A model generated the notes under the pieces. It did no database searches and had not been told where the DNA came from. It worked only from the letters and a program-made list of their open reading frames with translations. 64,000 bases of DNA, from positions 62,001 to 126,000 of the forward strand of contig NZ_SMFM01000001.1 in assembly GCF_004349085.1 (NCBI RefSeq), given 5' to 3'. The translations under genes were made by a program, and so were the position numbers. Shown in pieces: positions 42,847 to 52,241 of the stretch. Each line of letters opens with the position of its first letter. Positions within the stretch are counted from its first letter, which is position 1. Origin of the DNA: Flavobacterium caseinilyticum. Its GTDB lineage: Bacteria; Bacteroidota; Bacteroidia; Flavobacteriales; Flavobacteriaceae.

Positions 42847-44202
42847 ATGCAACTGTATAACACATTAAGCGCAGAGGAAAGAGCCATCATGATTGATGAT
42901 GCCGGAAAACAACGTCTTACGCTGTCTTTCTATGCTTATGCGCAAATCTCAAATCCAACACAATTTCGTAACGAATTATTTCTGGCGTGGAACTCTCTTG
43001 AAGTTCTGGGCAGAATTTATGTAGCCAGTGAGGGAATCAACGCCCAATTATCATTGCCTGCCGATAATTTCTATGCGTTCAAAGATTCCATCGAGGTCTA
43101 TGATTTCATGAAAGGAATCCGATTGAATATCGCCGTAGAACAAGACGATCACTCATTCCTGAAACTGACCGTAAAAGTCCGTGACAAAATTGTGGCTGAT
43201 GGTTTAGAAGATGCTTCTTTTGATGTGACCAATATTGGAATTCACTTAAAAGCGGCGGAATTCAATGAAATTCTGGAAGACCCAAACACGATTGTGGTCG
43301 ATATGAGAAATCATTACGAAAGTGAAATTGGACATTTTACCAAAGCTATAAAACCAGATGTTGACACATTCCGTGAAAGTTTACCAATCATAGAAGAACA
43401 ACTTGCTGAACATAAGCAAGACAAAAAACTATTAATGTATTGCACCGGAGGAATCCGTTGCGAGAAAGCCAGTGCTTATTTCAAACACAAAGGTTTTGAA
43501 AACGTATACCAACTGGAAGGCGGGATTATAGAATACACCCGTCAGGTAAAAGCCGAAGGATTAGAAAGTAAATTCATTGGAAAAAACTTCGTGTTTGATC
43601 ACCGCTTGGGCGAAAGAATCACAGACGATATTGTTTCGCAATGCCATCAATGTGGCGAACCCTGTGACGTGCATACGAATTGCGTGAACGAAGGCTGTCA
43701 TTTGCTTTTTATCCAATGTGATTCTTGCAAGGAAAAAATGGAAGGTTGCTGTTCTACTGAATGTGTGAGTGTGATTCATTTGCCGGAAGAAGAGCAAAAA
43801 GCAATTCGAAGAGGAATTAAAAATGGAAATAAGATTTTCAAAAAAGGAAAATCAGATGTTTTGACTTTCAAAAACAACGAAGAAACGCATGGTGTTTTTG
43901 TTGCAGAGAAACCAAAAACAGCAGTCAAAAAAGAACCAAAAGTCAAGAAAGTCTATATCGGAAAAGGAACTCATTTTTTTCCAAAACCAAGTATCGGTCA
44001 GTTTTTAATTGAAGAAAATGAAATTAAAATTGGCGATACGATTTTAATCAAAGGTTCCACAACCGGAGAACAAAAACTAGTAATCGAAGAAATGCTTGTT
44101 AACGATTTGACACAAGAAAAAGCAGTTTCTGGAGACACTTGCACGTTTAAACTACCATTCCGAATTAGATTATCTGATAAATTATATAAAATCATAGAAT
44201 AA
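42847..44202 (+). CDS. trhO: tRNA uridine(34) hydroxylase TrhO with C-terminal EF-Tu-domain-2-like barrel
   Basis: TrhO (YceA-type rhodanese) uses oxygen to hydroxylate U34 of some tRNAs to ho5U. The N-domain is about 1-130, and the rhodanese domain (about 140-240) has catalytic C199 in YCTGGIRCEKAS. A Cys-rich zinc region follows at 266-306 (CHQCG, CVNEGC, CDSC, CCSTEC). The normal protein ends near residue 350. Here 368-450 form an added beta-barrel, VYIGKGTHFFPKPSIGQFLI, IKIGDTILIKGSTT and DTCTFKLPFRIRLSDKLYKI, matching EF-Tu domain 2-like/elongation-factor-like modules. This extension seems common in Flavobacteriaceae. It may help tRNA binding. Confidence 0.9.
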   Translation: MQLYNTLSAEERAIMIDDAGKQRLTLSFYAYAQISNPTQFRNELFLAWNSLEVLGRIYVASEGINAQLSLPADNFYAFKDSIEVYDFMKGIRLNIAVEQDDHSFLKLTVKVRDKIVADGLEDASFDVTNIGIHLKAAEFNEILEDPNTIVVDMRNHYESEIGHFTKAIKPDVDTFRESLPIIEEQLAEHKQDKKLLMYCTGGIRCEKASAYFKHKGFENVYQLEGGIIEYTRQVKAEGLESKFIGKNFVFDHRLGERITDDIVSQCHQCGEPCDVHTNCVNEGCHLLFIQCDSCKEKMEGCCSTECVSVIHLPEEEQKAIRRGIKNGNKIFKKGKSDVLTFKNNEETHGVFVAEKPKTAVKKEPKVKKVYIGKGTHFFPKPSIGQFLIEENEIKIGDTILIKGSTTGEQKLVIEEMLVNDLTQEKAVSGDTCTFKLPFRIRLSDKLYKIIE

Positions 44203-44229
44203 ATAATTTAGGATAAAATCCTACGAAAT

Positions 44230-44267
44230 TAACCCATTACAAGCTGATTTGTAATGGGTTTTTTTAT
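44230..44267 (+). terminator. Terminator of trhO
   Basis: AACCCATTACAA and TTGTAATGGGTT form a 12-bp stem with a short loop and a T-run. Confidence 0.87.
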
Positions 44268-44389
44268 TAAAAATTTATGATGTATTGGCACAAATAGGCG
44301 TTGTGCCGTAAAATTAAAAAATACTATCTTTACACATTAAACGTTTTAAGAACTTAAGTTGTGCTCGTCGCAACACTACATATAAGATT

Positions 44390-45664
44390 ATGGCATGTAC
44401 AAGTTGTTCAACTTCTGATGGTGGCGCACCTAAGGGTTGTAAAAATAATGGGACTTGCGGCACCGATAGCTGCAACAAATTAACGGTTTTCGATTGGCTT
44501 TCTAATATGAGTTTACCCAATGGTGACGCCCCTTTTGACTGTGTTGAAGTACGTTTCAAAAACGGAAGAAAAGAATTTTACCGCAATACCGAAAAACTAA
44601 CTTTAAGCATGGGCGACATTGTTGCTACCGTTGCTTCTCCGGGTCATGATATAGGAATTGTTACTTTGACAGGAGAATTAGTTAAAATTCAAATGAAGAA
44701 AAAAGGAGCCAATTACTTGGGTAATGAAATTCCAAAAATATATAGAAAAGCATCCCAAAAAGATATTGATATTTGGTCCACCGCAAGAGATCGTGAAGAG
44801 CCGATGAAGGTTCGCGCACGTGAACTGGCGATTGCTCAAAAACTGGAAATGAAAATTTCAGATATTGAATTTCAAGGTGACGGATCAAAAGCTACGTTTT
44901 ATTACACTGCAAATGACCGTATTGACTTTAGAGCTTTAATTAAGGATTTCGCTAAAGAATTCAGCACTCGTATCGAGATGAAGCAAGTAGGTTTCCGTCA
45001 GGAAGCAGCTCGTTTAGGCGGAATAGGTTCTTGTGGAAGAGAATTGTGTTGTTCTACTTGGTTGACGGATTTTAGAAGTGTAAATACTTCTGCGGCACGT
45101 TACCAACAACTGTCTTTGAATCCACAAAAACTGGCAGGACAATGCGGAAAATTAAAATGCTGCTTGAACTATGAGTTGGATACCTACATGGATGCGTTGA
45201 AAGATTTTCCGGATTTCGAAACAAAATTGGTAACCGAAAAAGGAGATGCCATTTGCCAGAAACAAGATATTTTCAAAGGTTTGATGTGGTTTGCTTACAC
45301 TAATAATTTCGCCAACTGGCATGTTCTAAAAATTGATCAGGTCAAAGAAATTGTTGCTGAAAACAAATTAAAAAACAAAGTTTCTTCACTGGAAGATTAT
45401 GCGATCGAGCTAATTGTTGAGCCAGAGAAAAACTTTAATAATGCAATGGGGCAGGAAAGTCTAACTCGTTTTGACCAACCCAAAGCAAAGAAAAAACCGA
45501 ATAAAAAACGCAAACCGGCTGGTGAAAATGCAATTGTGGCAAATAATAACAAGCCCACTAACAACAATAAACCTGCAAACAATAACCGTCAAGGTCCCGC
45601 AGAAAAAAAACCTGCAGAGCCAAGAAAACCAATAATTATTACTAAAAATGTGGATAAAAAATAG
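44390..45664 (+). CDS. ricT: RicT (YaaT/PSP1) family Fe-S cluster-associated protein
   Basis: This is a 424-residue protein. A Cys-rich N-terminus (CTSCSTSDGGAPKGC) is followed by a PSP1 domain (about 50-290) with the conserved RELCCSTWL and CGKLKCCLNYE clusters that bind Fe-S clusters in RicT. In Bacillus, RicT with RicA and RicF forms an RNA-processing co-factor of RNase Y; the role in Bacteroidota is unproven. The C-terminus (about 370-424) is a low-complexity tail of K, N and P. It is the first gene of the ricT-gldH-PBP operon and overlaps gldH by 17 bases. Confidence 0.85.
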   Translation: MACTSCSTSDGGAPKGCKNNGTCGTDSCNKLTVFDWLSNMSLPNGDAPFDCVEVRFKNGRKEFYRNTEKLTLSMGDIVATVASPGHDIGIVTLTGELVKIQMKKKGANYLGNEIPKIYRKASQKDIDIWSTARDREEPMKVRARELAIAQKLEMKISDIEFQGDGSKATFYYTANDRIDFRALIKDFAKEFSTRIEMKQVGFRQEAARLGGIGSCGRELCCSTWLTDFRSVNTSAARYQQLSLNPQKLAGQCGKLKCCLNYELDTYMDALKDFPDFETKLVTEKGDAICQKQDIFKGLMWFAYTNNFANWHVLKIDQVKEIVAENKLKNKVSSLEDYAIELIVEPEKNFNNAMGQESLTRFDQPKAKKKPNKKRKPAGENAIVANNNKPTNNNKPANNNRQGPAEKKPAEPRKPIIITKNVDKK

Positions 45665-46127
45665 CGCTTTACTTCTTTTGGTTGTGATTCTCTTTTCTTC
45701 ATGTGATAAAAAAAGAGTTTTTGATGAATATAAATCGGTGGGTCGTGCTTGGCATAAAGACAGCATTGTAACATTCAATTTGCCGCAATTAGACTCTACA
45801 AAACGATATGACTTATTTGTAAATTTGAGGGCTAACAACGCTTATAAATACAATAATCTTTTTTTAATTGTAGCTATGGAATTGCCCAACGGCTTCACAA
45901 AAGTAGACACGCTTGAATATGAAATGACAAGTCCTGACGGAACGATGCTTGGCAACGGGTTTTCAGATTTGAAAGAAAGCAAACTCTATTATAAAGAAAA
46001 TGTCAAATTTAGAGGAAAATATAAAGTTTATATTAAACAGGCTGTTAGAGAAAATGGTAAAGTTCCAGGTGTAACAGTTTTAGACGGGATTACAGAAGTA
46101 GGTTTTAGAATAGAAAAAAAAGAATAA
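45648..46127 (+). CDS. gldH: Gliding motility lipoprotein GldH
   Basis: This 159-residue protein begins with a lipoprotein signal, ILFSSC (C19). The mature part, with DEYKSVGRAWHKDSIVTFNLPQLDSTKRYDL and VDTLEYEMTSPDGTMLGNGFSDLKES, matches GldH, a lipoprotein needed for gliding motility (type IX secretion-dependent) in Flavobacterium johnsoniae. It lies between ricT and the PBP1A gene, the known synteny, and ends nine bases before the latter. Its presence predicts that other gld/spr genes exist elsewhere. Confidence 0.93.
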   Translation: MWIKNSALLLLVVILFSSCDKKRVFDEYKSVGRAWHKDSIVTFNLPQLDSTKRYDLFVNLRANNAYKYNNLFLIVAMELPNGFTKVDTLEYEMTSPDGTMLGNGFSDLKESKLYYKENVKFRGKYKVYIKQAVRENGKVPGVTVLDGITEVGFRIEKKE

Positions 46128-46136
46128 AATAGTATT

Positions 46137-48446
46137 ATGGCTATCAAAAAAAATAACAATTCGACTAGAAATACTGAAAAAGGAATTGAACACTATCAAA
46201 GAAAATTTTGGAAAATATTCTTTATTGCGCTAGGCAGTGTTGGTTTGTTTTTCATATTTGCATCATGGGGAATCTTCGGTTCGATGCCATCTTTTGAAGA
46301 CTTAGAAAATCCTGATTCTAATTTAGCTACCGAAATCATCTCTGCTGACGGAGTTGTTTTAGGAAAATATTTTGAGAAAAACAGGTCTCAGCTAAAATAC
46401 GCTGATTTACCAAAAAATTTAATCGATGCATTAATCGCTACGGAAGACGCTCGTTTTTACGAACATTCCGGTATCGACGGAAGAGGAACTTTGAGAGCGA
46501 TTTCCAGTTTTGGAACTAGCGGTGGAGCGAGTACATTGACACAGCAATTAGCAAAACAATTGTTCCACGGAGAAGGATCTAAATTCTTGCCTTTTAGAAT
46601 TGTACAAAAAATAAAAGAATGGATTATCGCTATTCGATTAGAGAGACAATACACTAAAAATGAAATCATTGCCATGTATTGCAACGTATATGATTTTGGA
46701 AACAATTCTGTTGGAGTTAGTTCCGCGGCAAAAACCTATTTCTCGAAAGAACCAAAGGATTTGACCATCAGTGAATCGGCGATACTTGTGGGAATGTTTA
46801 AAAACTCCGGCTTGTACAATCCTATCAGAAACCCTGAAGGAGTAACAAATCGTAGAAATGTAGTGCTTTCTCAAATGGAAAAAGGAAAAATCATTACAGA
46901 AGCTCAAAAAGAAAAATTACAAAGTTTGCCTATCAAATTAAATTTCAAATTAGAGACCCATAAAGAAGGAACGGCAACTTATTTTAGAGAATATTTACGG
47001 GATTACATGAAAAAATGGGCGGAAGAAAATAAAAAACCAGATGGTTCTGATTATGACATTTACAAGGACGGTCTAAAAATCTACACTACCATTGATTCCA
47101 GAATGCAAATACATGCCGAAGAAGCAGTTGCCGCGCACATGGCAAATCTTCAGGAAGAGTTTTTCATTCAAGCTAAAGGCAATAAAAATGCCCCTTTTGT
47201 AAATTTATCAAATGCAGAAACCCAAAAAATATTAAACCAGGCGATGAAATCATCCAATCGCTGGGCTGTCATGAAATCGTTGAATAAAAGTGATGAAGAA
47301 ATTATAAAATCCTTTAACGAAAAAACAAAAATGACTGTCTTTTCCTGGAAAGGAGAAAAAGATACGATCATGACACCATTGGATTCCATTCGTTATTACA
47401 AACACTTTTTGCAATCCGGATTGATGGCGATGGAACCGCAAACCGGTAATATAAAAGCCTGGGTTGGTGGTATTAATTACAAATATTTTCAGTACGATCA
47501 CGTAGGGCAAGGCGCCAGACAAGTAGGATCAACATTCAAACCTTTTGTTTACGCAACCGCCATAGAACAGCTCAATATGTCTCCTTGTGACTCGATCATT
47601 GATGGACCATTTATGATTCGCAAAGGGCGCCATAATGTTACCGAAGACTGGGAACCTAAAAACTCAGACAACCGATACCGCGGAATGGTTACCTTGAAAA
47701 GAGGTTTGGCCAATTCGATAAATACCGTGTCAGCAAAATTAATGGACAAAGTAGGACCGGAAGCAGTTGTCGATTTAGCACATAAATTAGGAGTAAAATC
47801 CGAAATTCCATTGCAGCCTTCCATTGCTTTGGGAGCAGTTGAAATTACCGTTGAAGATATGGTTGCTGCTTATAGTACCTTTGCAAACCAAGGAGTTTAC
47901 ATGAAACCACAATTTATATCAAAAATTGAAGACAAAAGCGGCGTGATAATTTACGAGCCAATTCCGGAGTCTCATGATGTATTAAATAAAGATATCGCAT
48001 ATGCGGTTATCAAATTACTCGAAGGTGTAACAGAAGGTGGATCCGGAGATCGTTTACGAAACACCTATGGAGGAAGCGGTGACAATCGTTGGACAGGTTA
48101 TCCTTATCAGTTTAAAAATCCTATCGCAGGAAAAACTGGTACCACACAAAACCAGTCCGATGGATGGTTCATGGGAATGGTTCCTAATCTTGTAACCGGT
48201 GTTTGGGTCGGTTGCGAGGATCGTTCAGCACGTTTCAAAAGCCTTACTTACGGACAAGGTGCCACAGCAGCACTACCAGTTTGGGGTTATTTCATGAAGC
48301 TGTGTTATGCTGATCCGGCCCTAAAAGTTTCTAAGGAAAGCTTTGAAAGACCCTCAAATCTTTCTATAAAAGTAGACTGTTACGTACCTAGAAAAGTAGT
48401 AGACACAACTGCCGTAGAACAAGATACCGAAGAATTTGAATTATAA
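46137..48446 (+). CDS. Penicillin-binding protein 1A (bifunctional transglycosylase/transpeptidase)
   Basis: This is a 769-residue protein with one N-terminal membrane helix (about 25-48). The glycosyltransferase-51 domain has ATEDARFYEHSG and GGASTLTQQLAKQLF. The transpeptidase domain has GSTFKPFVYA (catalytic Ser in S-x-x-K), SIN (S-x-N) and AGKTGTTQNQSDGWFMG (K-T-G). It polymerises and cross-links peptidoglycan outside the inner membrane. The C-terminus ends in an acidic tail. It is the third gene of the operon, nine bases after gldH. Confidence 0.95.
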   Translation: MAIKKNNNSTRNTEKGIEHYQRKFWKIFFIALGSVGLFFIFASWGIFGSMPSFEDLENPDSNLATEIISADGVVLGKYFEKNRSQLKYADLPKNLIDALIATEDARFYEHSGIDGRGTLRAISSFGTSGGASTLTQQLAKQLFHGEGSKFLPFRIVQKIKEWIIAIRLERQYTKNEIIAMYCNVYDFGNNSVGVSSAAKTYFSKEPKDLTISESAILVGMFKNSGLYNPIRNPEGVTNRRNVVLSQMEKGKIITEAQKEKLQSLPIKLNFKLETHKEGTATYFREYLRDYMKKWAEENKKPDGSDYDIYKDGLKIYTTIDSRMQIHAEEAVAAHMANLQEEFFIQAKGNKNAPFVNLSNAETQKILNQAMKSSNRWAVMKSLNKSDEEIIKSFNEKTKMTVFSWKGEKDTIMTPLDSIRYYKHFLQSGLMAMEPQTGNIKAWVGGINYKYFQYDHVGQGARQVGSTFKPFVYATAIEQLNMSPCDSIIDGPFMIRKGRHNVTEDWEPKNSDNRYRGMVTLKRGLANSINTVSAKLMDKVGPEAVVDLAHKLGVKSEIPLQPSIALGAVEITVEDMVAAYSTFANQGVYMKPQFISKIEDKSGVIIYEPIPESHDVLNKDIAYAVIKLLEGVTEGGSGDRLRNTYGGSGDNRWTGYPYQFKNPIAGKTGTTQNQSDGWFMGMVPNLVTGVWVGCEDRSARFKSLTYGQGATAALPVWGYFMKLCYADPALKVSKESFERPSNLSIKVDCYVPRKVVDTTAVEQDTEEFEL

Positions 48447-48451
48447 AAGTC

Positions 48452-48504
48452 ATTGCGAGGAACGAAGCAATCGCATATTGAGAGATTTCTTCGTTCCTCA
48501 CAAT
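48452..48504. repeat. ATTGCGAGGAACGAAG palindromic repeat
   Basis: Arms 48452-48467 and 48489-48504 pair at 15 of 16 positions. A half copy lies at 7211-7232. It sits after the PBP gene and may act as a 3' stabiliser. Confidence 0.65.
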
Positions 48505-48608
48505 AACATGATTTCTCCCTAAACTTCGGGACTAACTGGGTTAAGGTATTCGTCCTTAAAGCACAATTCATCATCAGATTAATATTCGACAAACAGCAAA
48601 TCACTTAT

Positions 48609-49310
48609 ATGATTAACAAAAAAGTAAATAACGTTCAGGACGCCCTTCAAGGAATTGAAAATGGGATGACTATCATGCTTGGCGGTTTCGGATTATGTGG
48701 TATTCCAGAAAATTCCATAGCCGAATTAGTAAAAAAAGCAACTAAGGATTTAACCTGTATTTCAAACAATGCGGGTGTCGATGATTTTGGTCTTGGACTG
48801 CTTTTACAAAAGCGTCAAGTCAAGAAAATGATTTCTTCTTACGTAGGGGAAAATGCCGAATTTGAACGCCAAATGCTTTCTGGAGAACTTGAAGTAGATC
48901 TTATTCCTCAGGGAACTTTAGCAGAACGTTGTCGTGCGGCACAAGCAGGAATTCCTGCTTTTTTCACACCAGCCGGTTACGGAACTGAAGTAGCTGAAGG
49001 TAAAGAAGTGCGCGAATTCAACGGAAAAATGCATGTTATGGAACACGCATTCAATGCTGATTTTGCCATCGTAAAAGCATGGAAAGGTGACGAAGCCGGA
49101 AACCTTGTTTTCAAAGGAACCGCAAGAAATTTTAATCCTTGTATGGCTGGAGCTGCAAAAATTACCATCGCCGAAGTAGAAGAATTGCTGCCTGCAGGAA
49201 GTTTAGATCCAAATGAAATTCATATTCCTGGAATACTTGTCAATAGAATTTTTCAAGGCGAGAAATATGAAAAAAGAATTGAACAAAGAACGGTTCGTGC
49301 AAAAAATTAA
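48609..49310 (+). CDS. scoA: 3-oxoacid/acetate CoA-transferase subunit A
   Basis: This 233-residue subunit of a family I CoA-transferase moves CoA between succinyl-CoA or acetyl-CoA and acetoacetate. [19 protein letters not shown] is the family's first CoA-binding glycine-rich loop, with [29 protein letters not shown] following. The B subunit with the catalytic Glu lies at 49748. Between them is an unrelated gene, unlike the usual tight pair. The specific acids used are not determined; acetoacetate is most common. Confidence 0.9.
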   Translation: MINKKVNNVQDALQGIENGMTIMLGGFGLCGIPENSIAELVKKATKDLTCISNNAGVDDFGLGLLLQKRQVKKMISSYVGENAEFERQMLSGELEVDLIPQGTLAERCRAAQAGIPAFFTPAGYGTEVAEGKEVREFNGKMHVMEHAFNADFAIVKAWKGDEAGNLVFKGTARNFNPCMAGAAKITIAEVEELLPAGSLDPNEIHIPGILVNRIFQGEKYEKRIEQRTVRAKN

Positions 49311-49348
49311 ACAATTTAGCAATTTTTCAATATAACAATTAATAAAAA

Positions 49349-49696
49349 ATGGATAAAGAGAATATTGTTGTTACTAAATCCATTGATCTCGCATTAGGTA
49401 TTATAGCTTTTTGTGAAATATTAGAAAATAAACGCAAATTTATTATTGCCAATCAACTATTAAAGTCAGGAACAAGTATAGGCGCTAATATTCATGAAGC
49501 ACAAAATGCCGAAAGCAGAGCGGATTTTATTCATAAAATTAAAATTGCAGCCAAAGAACTAGAGGAAACAAAATACTGGCTTTTGCTTTGTGAAAATGCA
49601 TCCTCATATCCTTTTGACCAAAGCTTAAAAATTCAAATTAATGAATTAGGATTAATAGTTTACAAAATCCTAAGCACTAGTAAAAACAATAAGTAA
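49349..49696 (+). CDS. Four-helix-bundle protein (23S rRNA intervening-sequence protein family)
   Basis: This is a 115-residue all-helical protein, with QLLKSGTSIGANIHEAQNAESRADFIHKIKIAAKELEETKYWL in the middle, the hallmark of the S23/IVP-type four-helix-bundle family (G-x-S-x-x-A-N-x-x-E-A). The family was named from genes inside 23S rRNA insertions, but many stand-alone copies exist. Function is unknown. Here it sits between the two CoA-transferase subunits with 38- and 51-base gaps, so it is probably co-transcribed with them. Confidence 0.88.
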   Translation: MDKENIVVTKSIDLALGIIAFCEILENKRKFIIANQLLKSGTSIGANIHEAQNAESRADFIHKIKIAAKELEETKYWLLLCENASSYPFDQSLKIQINELGLIVYKILSTSKNNK

Positions 49697-49747
49697 CAAT
49701 TGTCAAAATTGATATATTGTTAAATTCATAAATTGATACATTAAGAA

Positions 49748-50407
49748 ATGGCTTTAGATAAAAATCAAATTGCAAAACGAATTGCAAAAGAATTAAAACA
49801 CAATTATTACGTGAATCTCGGAATCGGAATTCCTACACTTGTGGCTAATTATATTCCGGAAGGAATTGACGTTGAATTTCAAAGTGAAAACGGAATTCTT
49901 GGTATGGGTCCTTTTCCTTTTGAAGGCGATGAAGACGCGGATTTAATCAACGCAGGGAAACAAACCATAACTACTTTGCCCGGAGCAAGTTTCTTTGATT
50001 CTGCTTTCAGTTTTGGAATGATCCGTGGACAACATGTTGATTTAACAATTCTTGGAGCGATGGAAGTGGCCGAAAATGGTGATATTGCTAACTGGAAAAT
50101 CCCAGGAAAAATGGTCAAAGGAATGGGAGGCGCAATGGATTTAGTGGCTTCGGCCGAGAATATTATTGTTGCCATGATGCACGTTAACAAAGCCGGAGAA
50201 TCAAAAATTCTTAAAAAATGTACCTTACCGTTAACGGGTGTAGGTTGCGTCAAAAAAGTAGTTACTGAATTAGCGGTTTTAGAAGTGACACCCCACGGTT
50301 TCAAATTATTGGAACGCGCACCGGGTGTTACCGTAGAGCACATCATCGCTTCTACAGAAGCTGATTTAATTATTGAAGGTGACATTCCAGAAATGGTAAT
50401 GGATTAA
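49748..50407 (+). CDS. scoB: 3-oxoacid/acetate CoA-transferase subunit B
   Basis: This 219-residue beta subunit has NLGIGIPTLVANY and the catalytic Glu in FQSENGILGMGP, plus GGAMDLVASAENIIV. It pairs with subunit A at 48609. Its own ATG follows an AT-rich gap after the four-helix-bundle gene. The reaction is as described for subunit A. Confidence 0.92.
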   Translation: MALDKNQIAKRIAKELKHNYYVNLGIGIPTLVANYIPEGIDVEFQSENGILGMGPFPFEGDEDADLINAGKQTITTLPGASFFDSAFSFGMIRGQHVDLTILGAMEVAENGDIANWKIPGKMVKGMGGAMDLVASAENIIVAMMHVNKAGESKILKKCTLPLTGVGCVKKVVTELAVLEVTPHGFKLLERAPGVTVEHIIASTEADLIIEGDIPEMVMD

Positions 50408-50427
50408 TAATTTCGATCAAATTATAT

Positions 50428-50465
50428 AAAACCACAATCTTAAATAGTATTAAGATTGTGGTTTT
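50428..50465. terminator. Bidirectional terminator between scoB and the ABC ATPase gene
   Basis: AAAACCACAATCTTAA and TTAAGATTGTGGTTTT form a perfect 16-bp stem with a six-base loop. Confidence 0.88.
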
Positions 50466-50485
50466 CGTTTTATAAAAAGTAAAGA

Positions 50486-52171
50486 TTACCCCTTAGGTAT
50501 TGCATCAATAAGCTTCTTTGTATATTCTTTTTTAGGATGCGCATACAATTCATCAGCGTCGCCAATCTCTTCTATTTTGCCATGATTCATTACTAAAACC
50601 TGATCAGACATGTACTTTACAACCGCCAAATCATGTGAAATAAAAATATAAGTAAATCCAAAATTTTCTTTCAGTTCATTAAGTAAATTCAGTACCTGAG
50701 CCTGAACTGAAATATCTAAAGCAGAAACTGATTCGTCACAAACGATCAATTTAGGCTGTAAAGCTATGGTTCTCGCAATCCCAATGCGCTGGCGCTGACC
50801 GCCGGAAAATTCATGCGGATAGCGATAAAAATATTCTTCGCCTAAACCTACTCGTTCTAAAATGTCCATCGTTTTTGCCTTTCTTGCGGCATCATTTTGA
50901 TACATTCCATGAACTTTCATAGGCTCCATAATGGCTTTTCCCACAGGAATCCTGGGATTTAAAGAAGAATACGGATCCTGAAAAATAATTTGAATTTCTT
51001 TACGCAGTTTTTTTAATTCTGCCGTGGACAACTTGTTAATATCTTGTCCGCGATATAAAATTTGTCCCGCCGTAGCTTTATCCAATTGTAAAATGGCATT
51101 TCCAAGAGTTGATTTCCCACAACCGGATTCACCAACTAATCCTAACGTTTCTCCTTCGTACAATTTAAAACTTACATCATTAACTGCTTTGAAACCCGTT
51201 TCTTTTCCGAATAATCCTGCTGAAGAGAAATACTCTTTCTCCACATTAATTACTTCTAAAATAGGTTTCTGCTGGTATAATTTATCATGAAATTCAGCCC
51301 TGTTTGCTGATGTGACTACAGCGGCACTCACGGTTTTATTCAGGAAATCCTGAATGGTAGGTAATCGTTTTAAACGCACGTCCAGCGAAGGCCGCGACGC
51401 AATCAACGCTTTGGTGTAATTATGGTCAGGCTGATGAAAAACTGTTTCGACCAAACCCTGTTCCACAATTTCGCCTTTGTACATTACCAAAACCCGATGT
51501 GCAATCTCAGAAACCAAAGACAAGTCATGAGAAATAAAAATAATGCTCATGCCTGTTTCCTGCTGGATATCTTTTAATAACTGAATAATTTCTTTTTGCA
51601 CCGTAACATCTAGCGCCGTTGTTGGCTCGTCAGCAATCAGCAATTGAGGTTTGCAGGCAATCGCCATCGCAATCATCACTCGTTGTTTTTGCCCCCCGGA
51701 AATCTCGTGCGGATATTTCTCGAACATTAGCTCGGGATTAGGTAGTTTTACTTTTTCAAAAAGAGAAAGAGTCTCTGCTTTTGTTGCCGTTTTAGAAAGT
51801 TTTGTATGCTGTAACAGAATTTCCTGCACTTGGAATCCACATTTGAGCGATGGATTCAGTGAACTCATAGGCTCTTGAAAAATCATAGCGATATCATCCC
51901 CACGAAGATTTTGCAACTCCTGCTGTGTTGAATGCGCAACATTTTTTCCGTCAAAAATTATCTCTCCCTGAGTTATCTTAGAAATATGCGCCGGCAACAA
52001 TCCCATAATCGCCAAAGAAGAAACCGATTTCCCAGAACCGCTTTCTCCAACGATTCCAAGAATTTCATTTGGATACAAATCATAACTGATATTTTTGATT
52101 ACCGCGTTGTAATTTCCTTCTTTTTTAAAAGAAATTTCAAGATTCTGTATGGAAAGTAGAGGCTTATTCAT
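50486..52171 (-). CDS. Peptide/nickel-type ABC transporter, tandem ATP-binding protein
   Basis: This 561-residue protein has two complete ABC ATPase domains. The first half (about 1-255) has Walker A GESGSGKS, signature SGGQKQ and Walker B LIADEPTTALD. The second half (about 305-555) has GESGCGKST, SGGQRQRIG and LIVCDESVSALD. It resembles the YejF/GsiA type of oligopeptide importer ATPase. No permease or binding protein gene is near, so its partners are encoded elsewhere. Confidence 0.93.
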   Translation of the reverse strand: MNKPLLSIQNLEISFKKEGNYNAVIKNISYDLYPNEILGIVGESGSGKSVSSLAIMGLLPAHISKITQGEIIFDGKNVAHSTQQELQNLRGDDIAMIFQEPMSSLNPSLKCGFQVQEILLQHTKLSKTATKAETLSLFEKVKLPNPELMFEKYPHEISGGQKQRVMIAMAIACKPQLLIADEPTTALDVTVQKEIIQLLKDIQQETGMSIIFISHDLSLVSEIAHRVLVMYKGEIVEQGLVETVFHQPDHNYTKALIASRPSLDVRLKRLPTIQDFLNKTVSAAVVTSANRAEFHDKLYQQKPILEVINVEKEYFSSAGLFGKETGFKAVNDVSFKLYEGETLGLVGESGCGKSTLGNAILQLDKATAGQILYRGQDINKLSTAELKKLRKEIQIIFQDPYSSLNPRIPVGKAIMEPMKVHGMYQNDAARKAKTMDILERVGLGEEYFYRYPHEFSGGQRQRIGIARTIALQPKLIVCDESVSALDISVQAQVLNLLNELKENFGFTYIFISHDLAVVKYMSDQVLVMNHGKIEEIGDADELYAHPKKEYTKKLIDAIPKG

Positions 52172-52241
52172 AGCTATAAAAGTAATCGTTTTTTAGGAAA
52201 AACCGTTTTAGAATTTAAAAACACTAGAGCGTTGGTAGTCT

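Noticed and set aside
44282..44389. Riboswitch or RNA gene before ricT
   Set aside because: The leader is AT-rich with no stable conserved fold that I can see.
49879..50385. 168-residue minus-strand frame within scoB
   Set aside because: Mirror of a conserved CoA-transferase gene; long only because of base composition.
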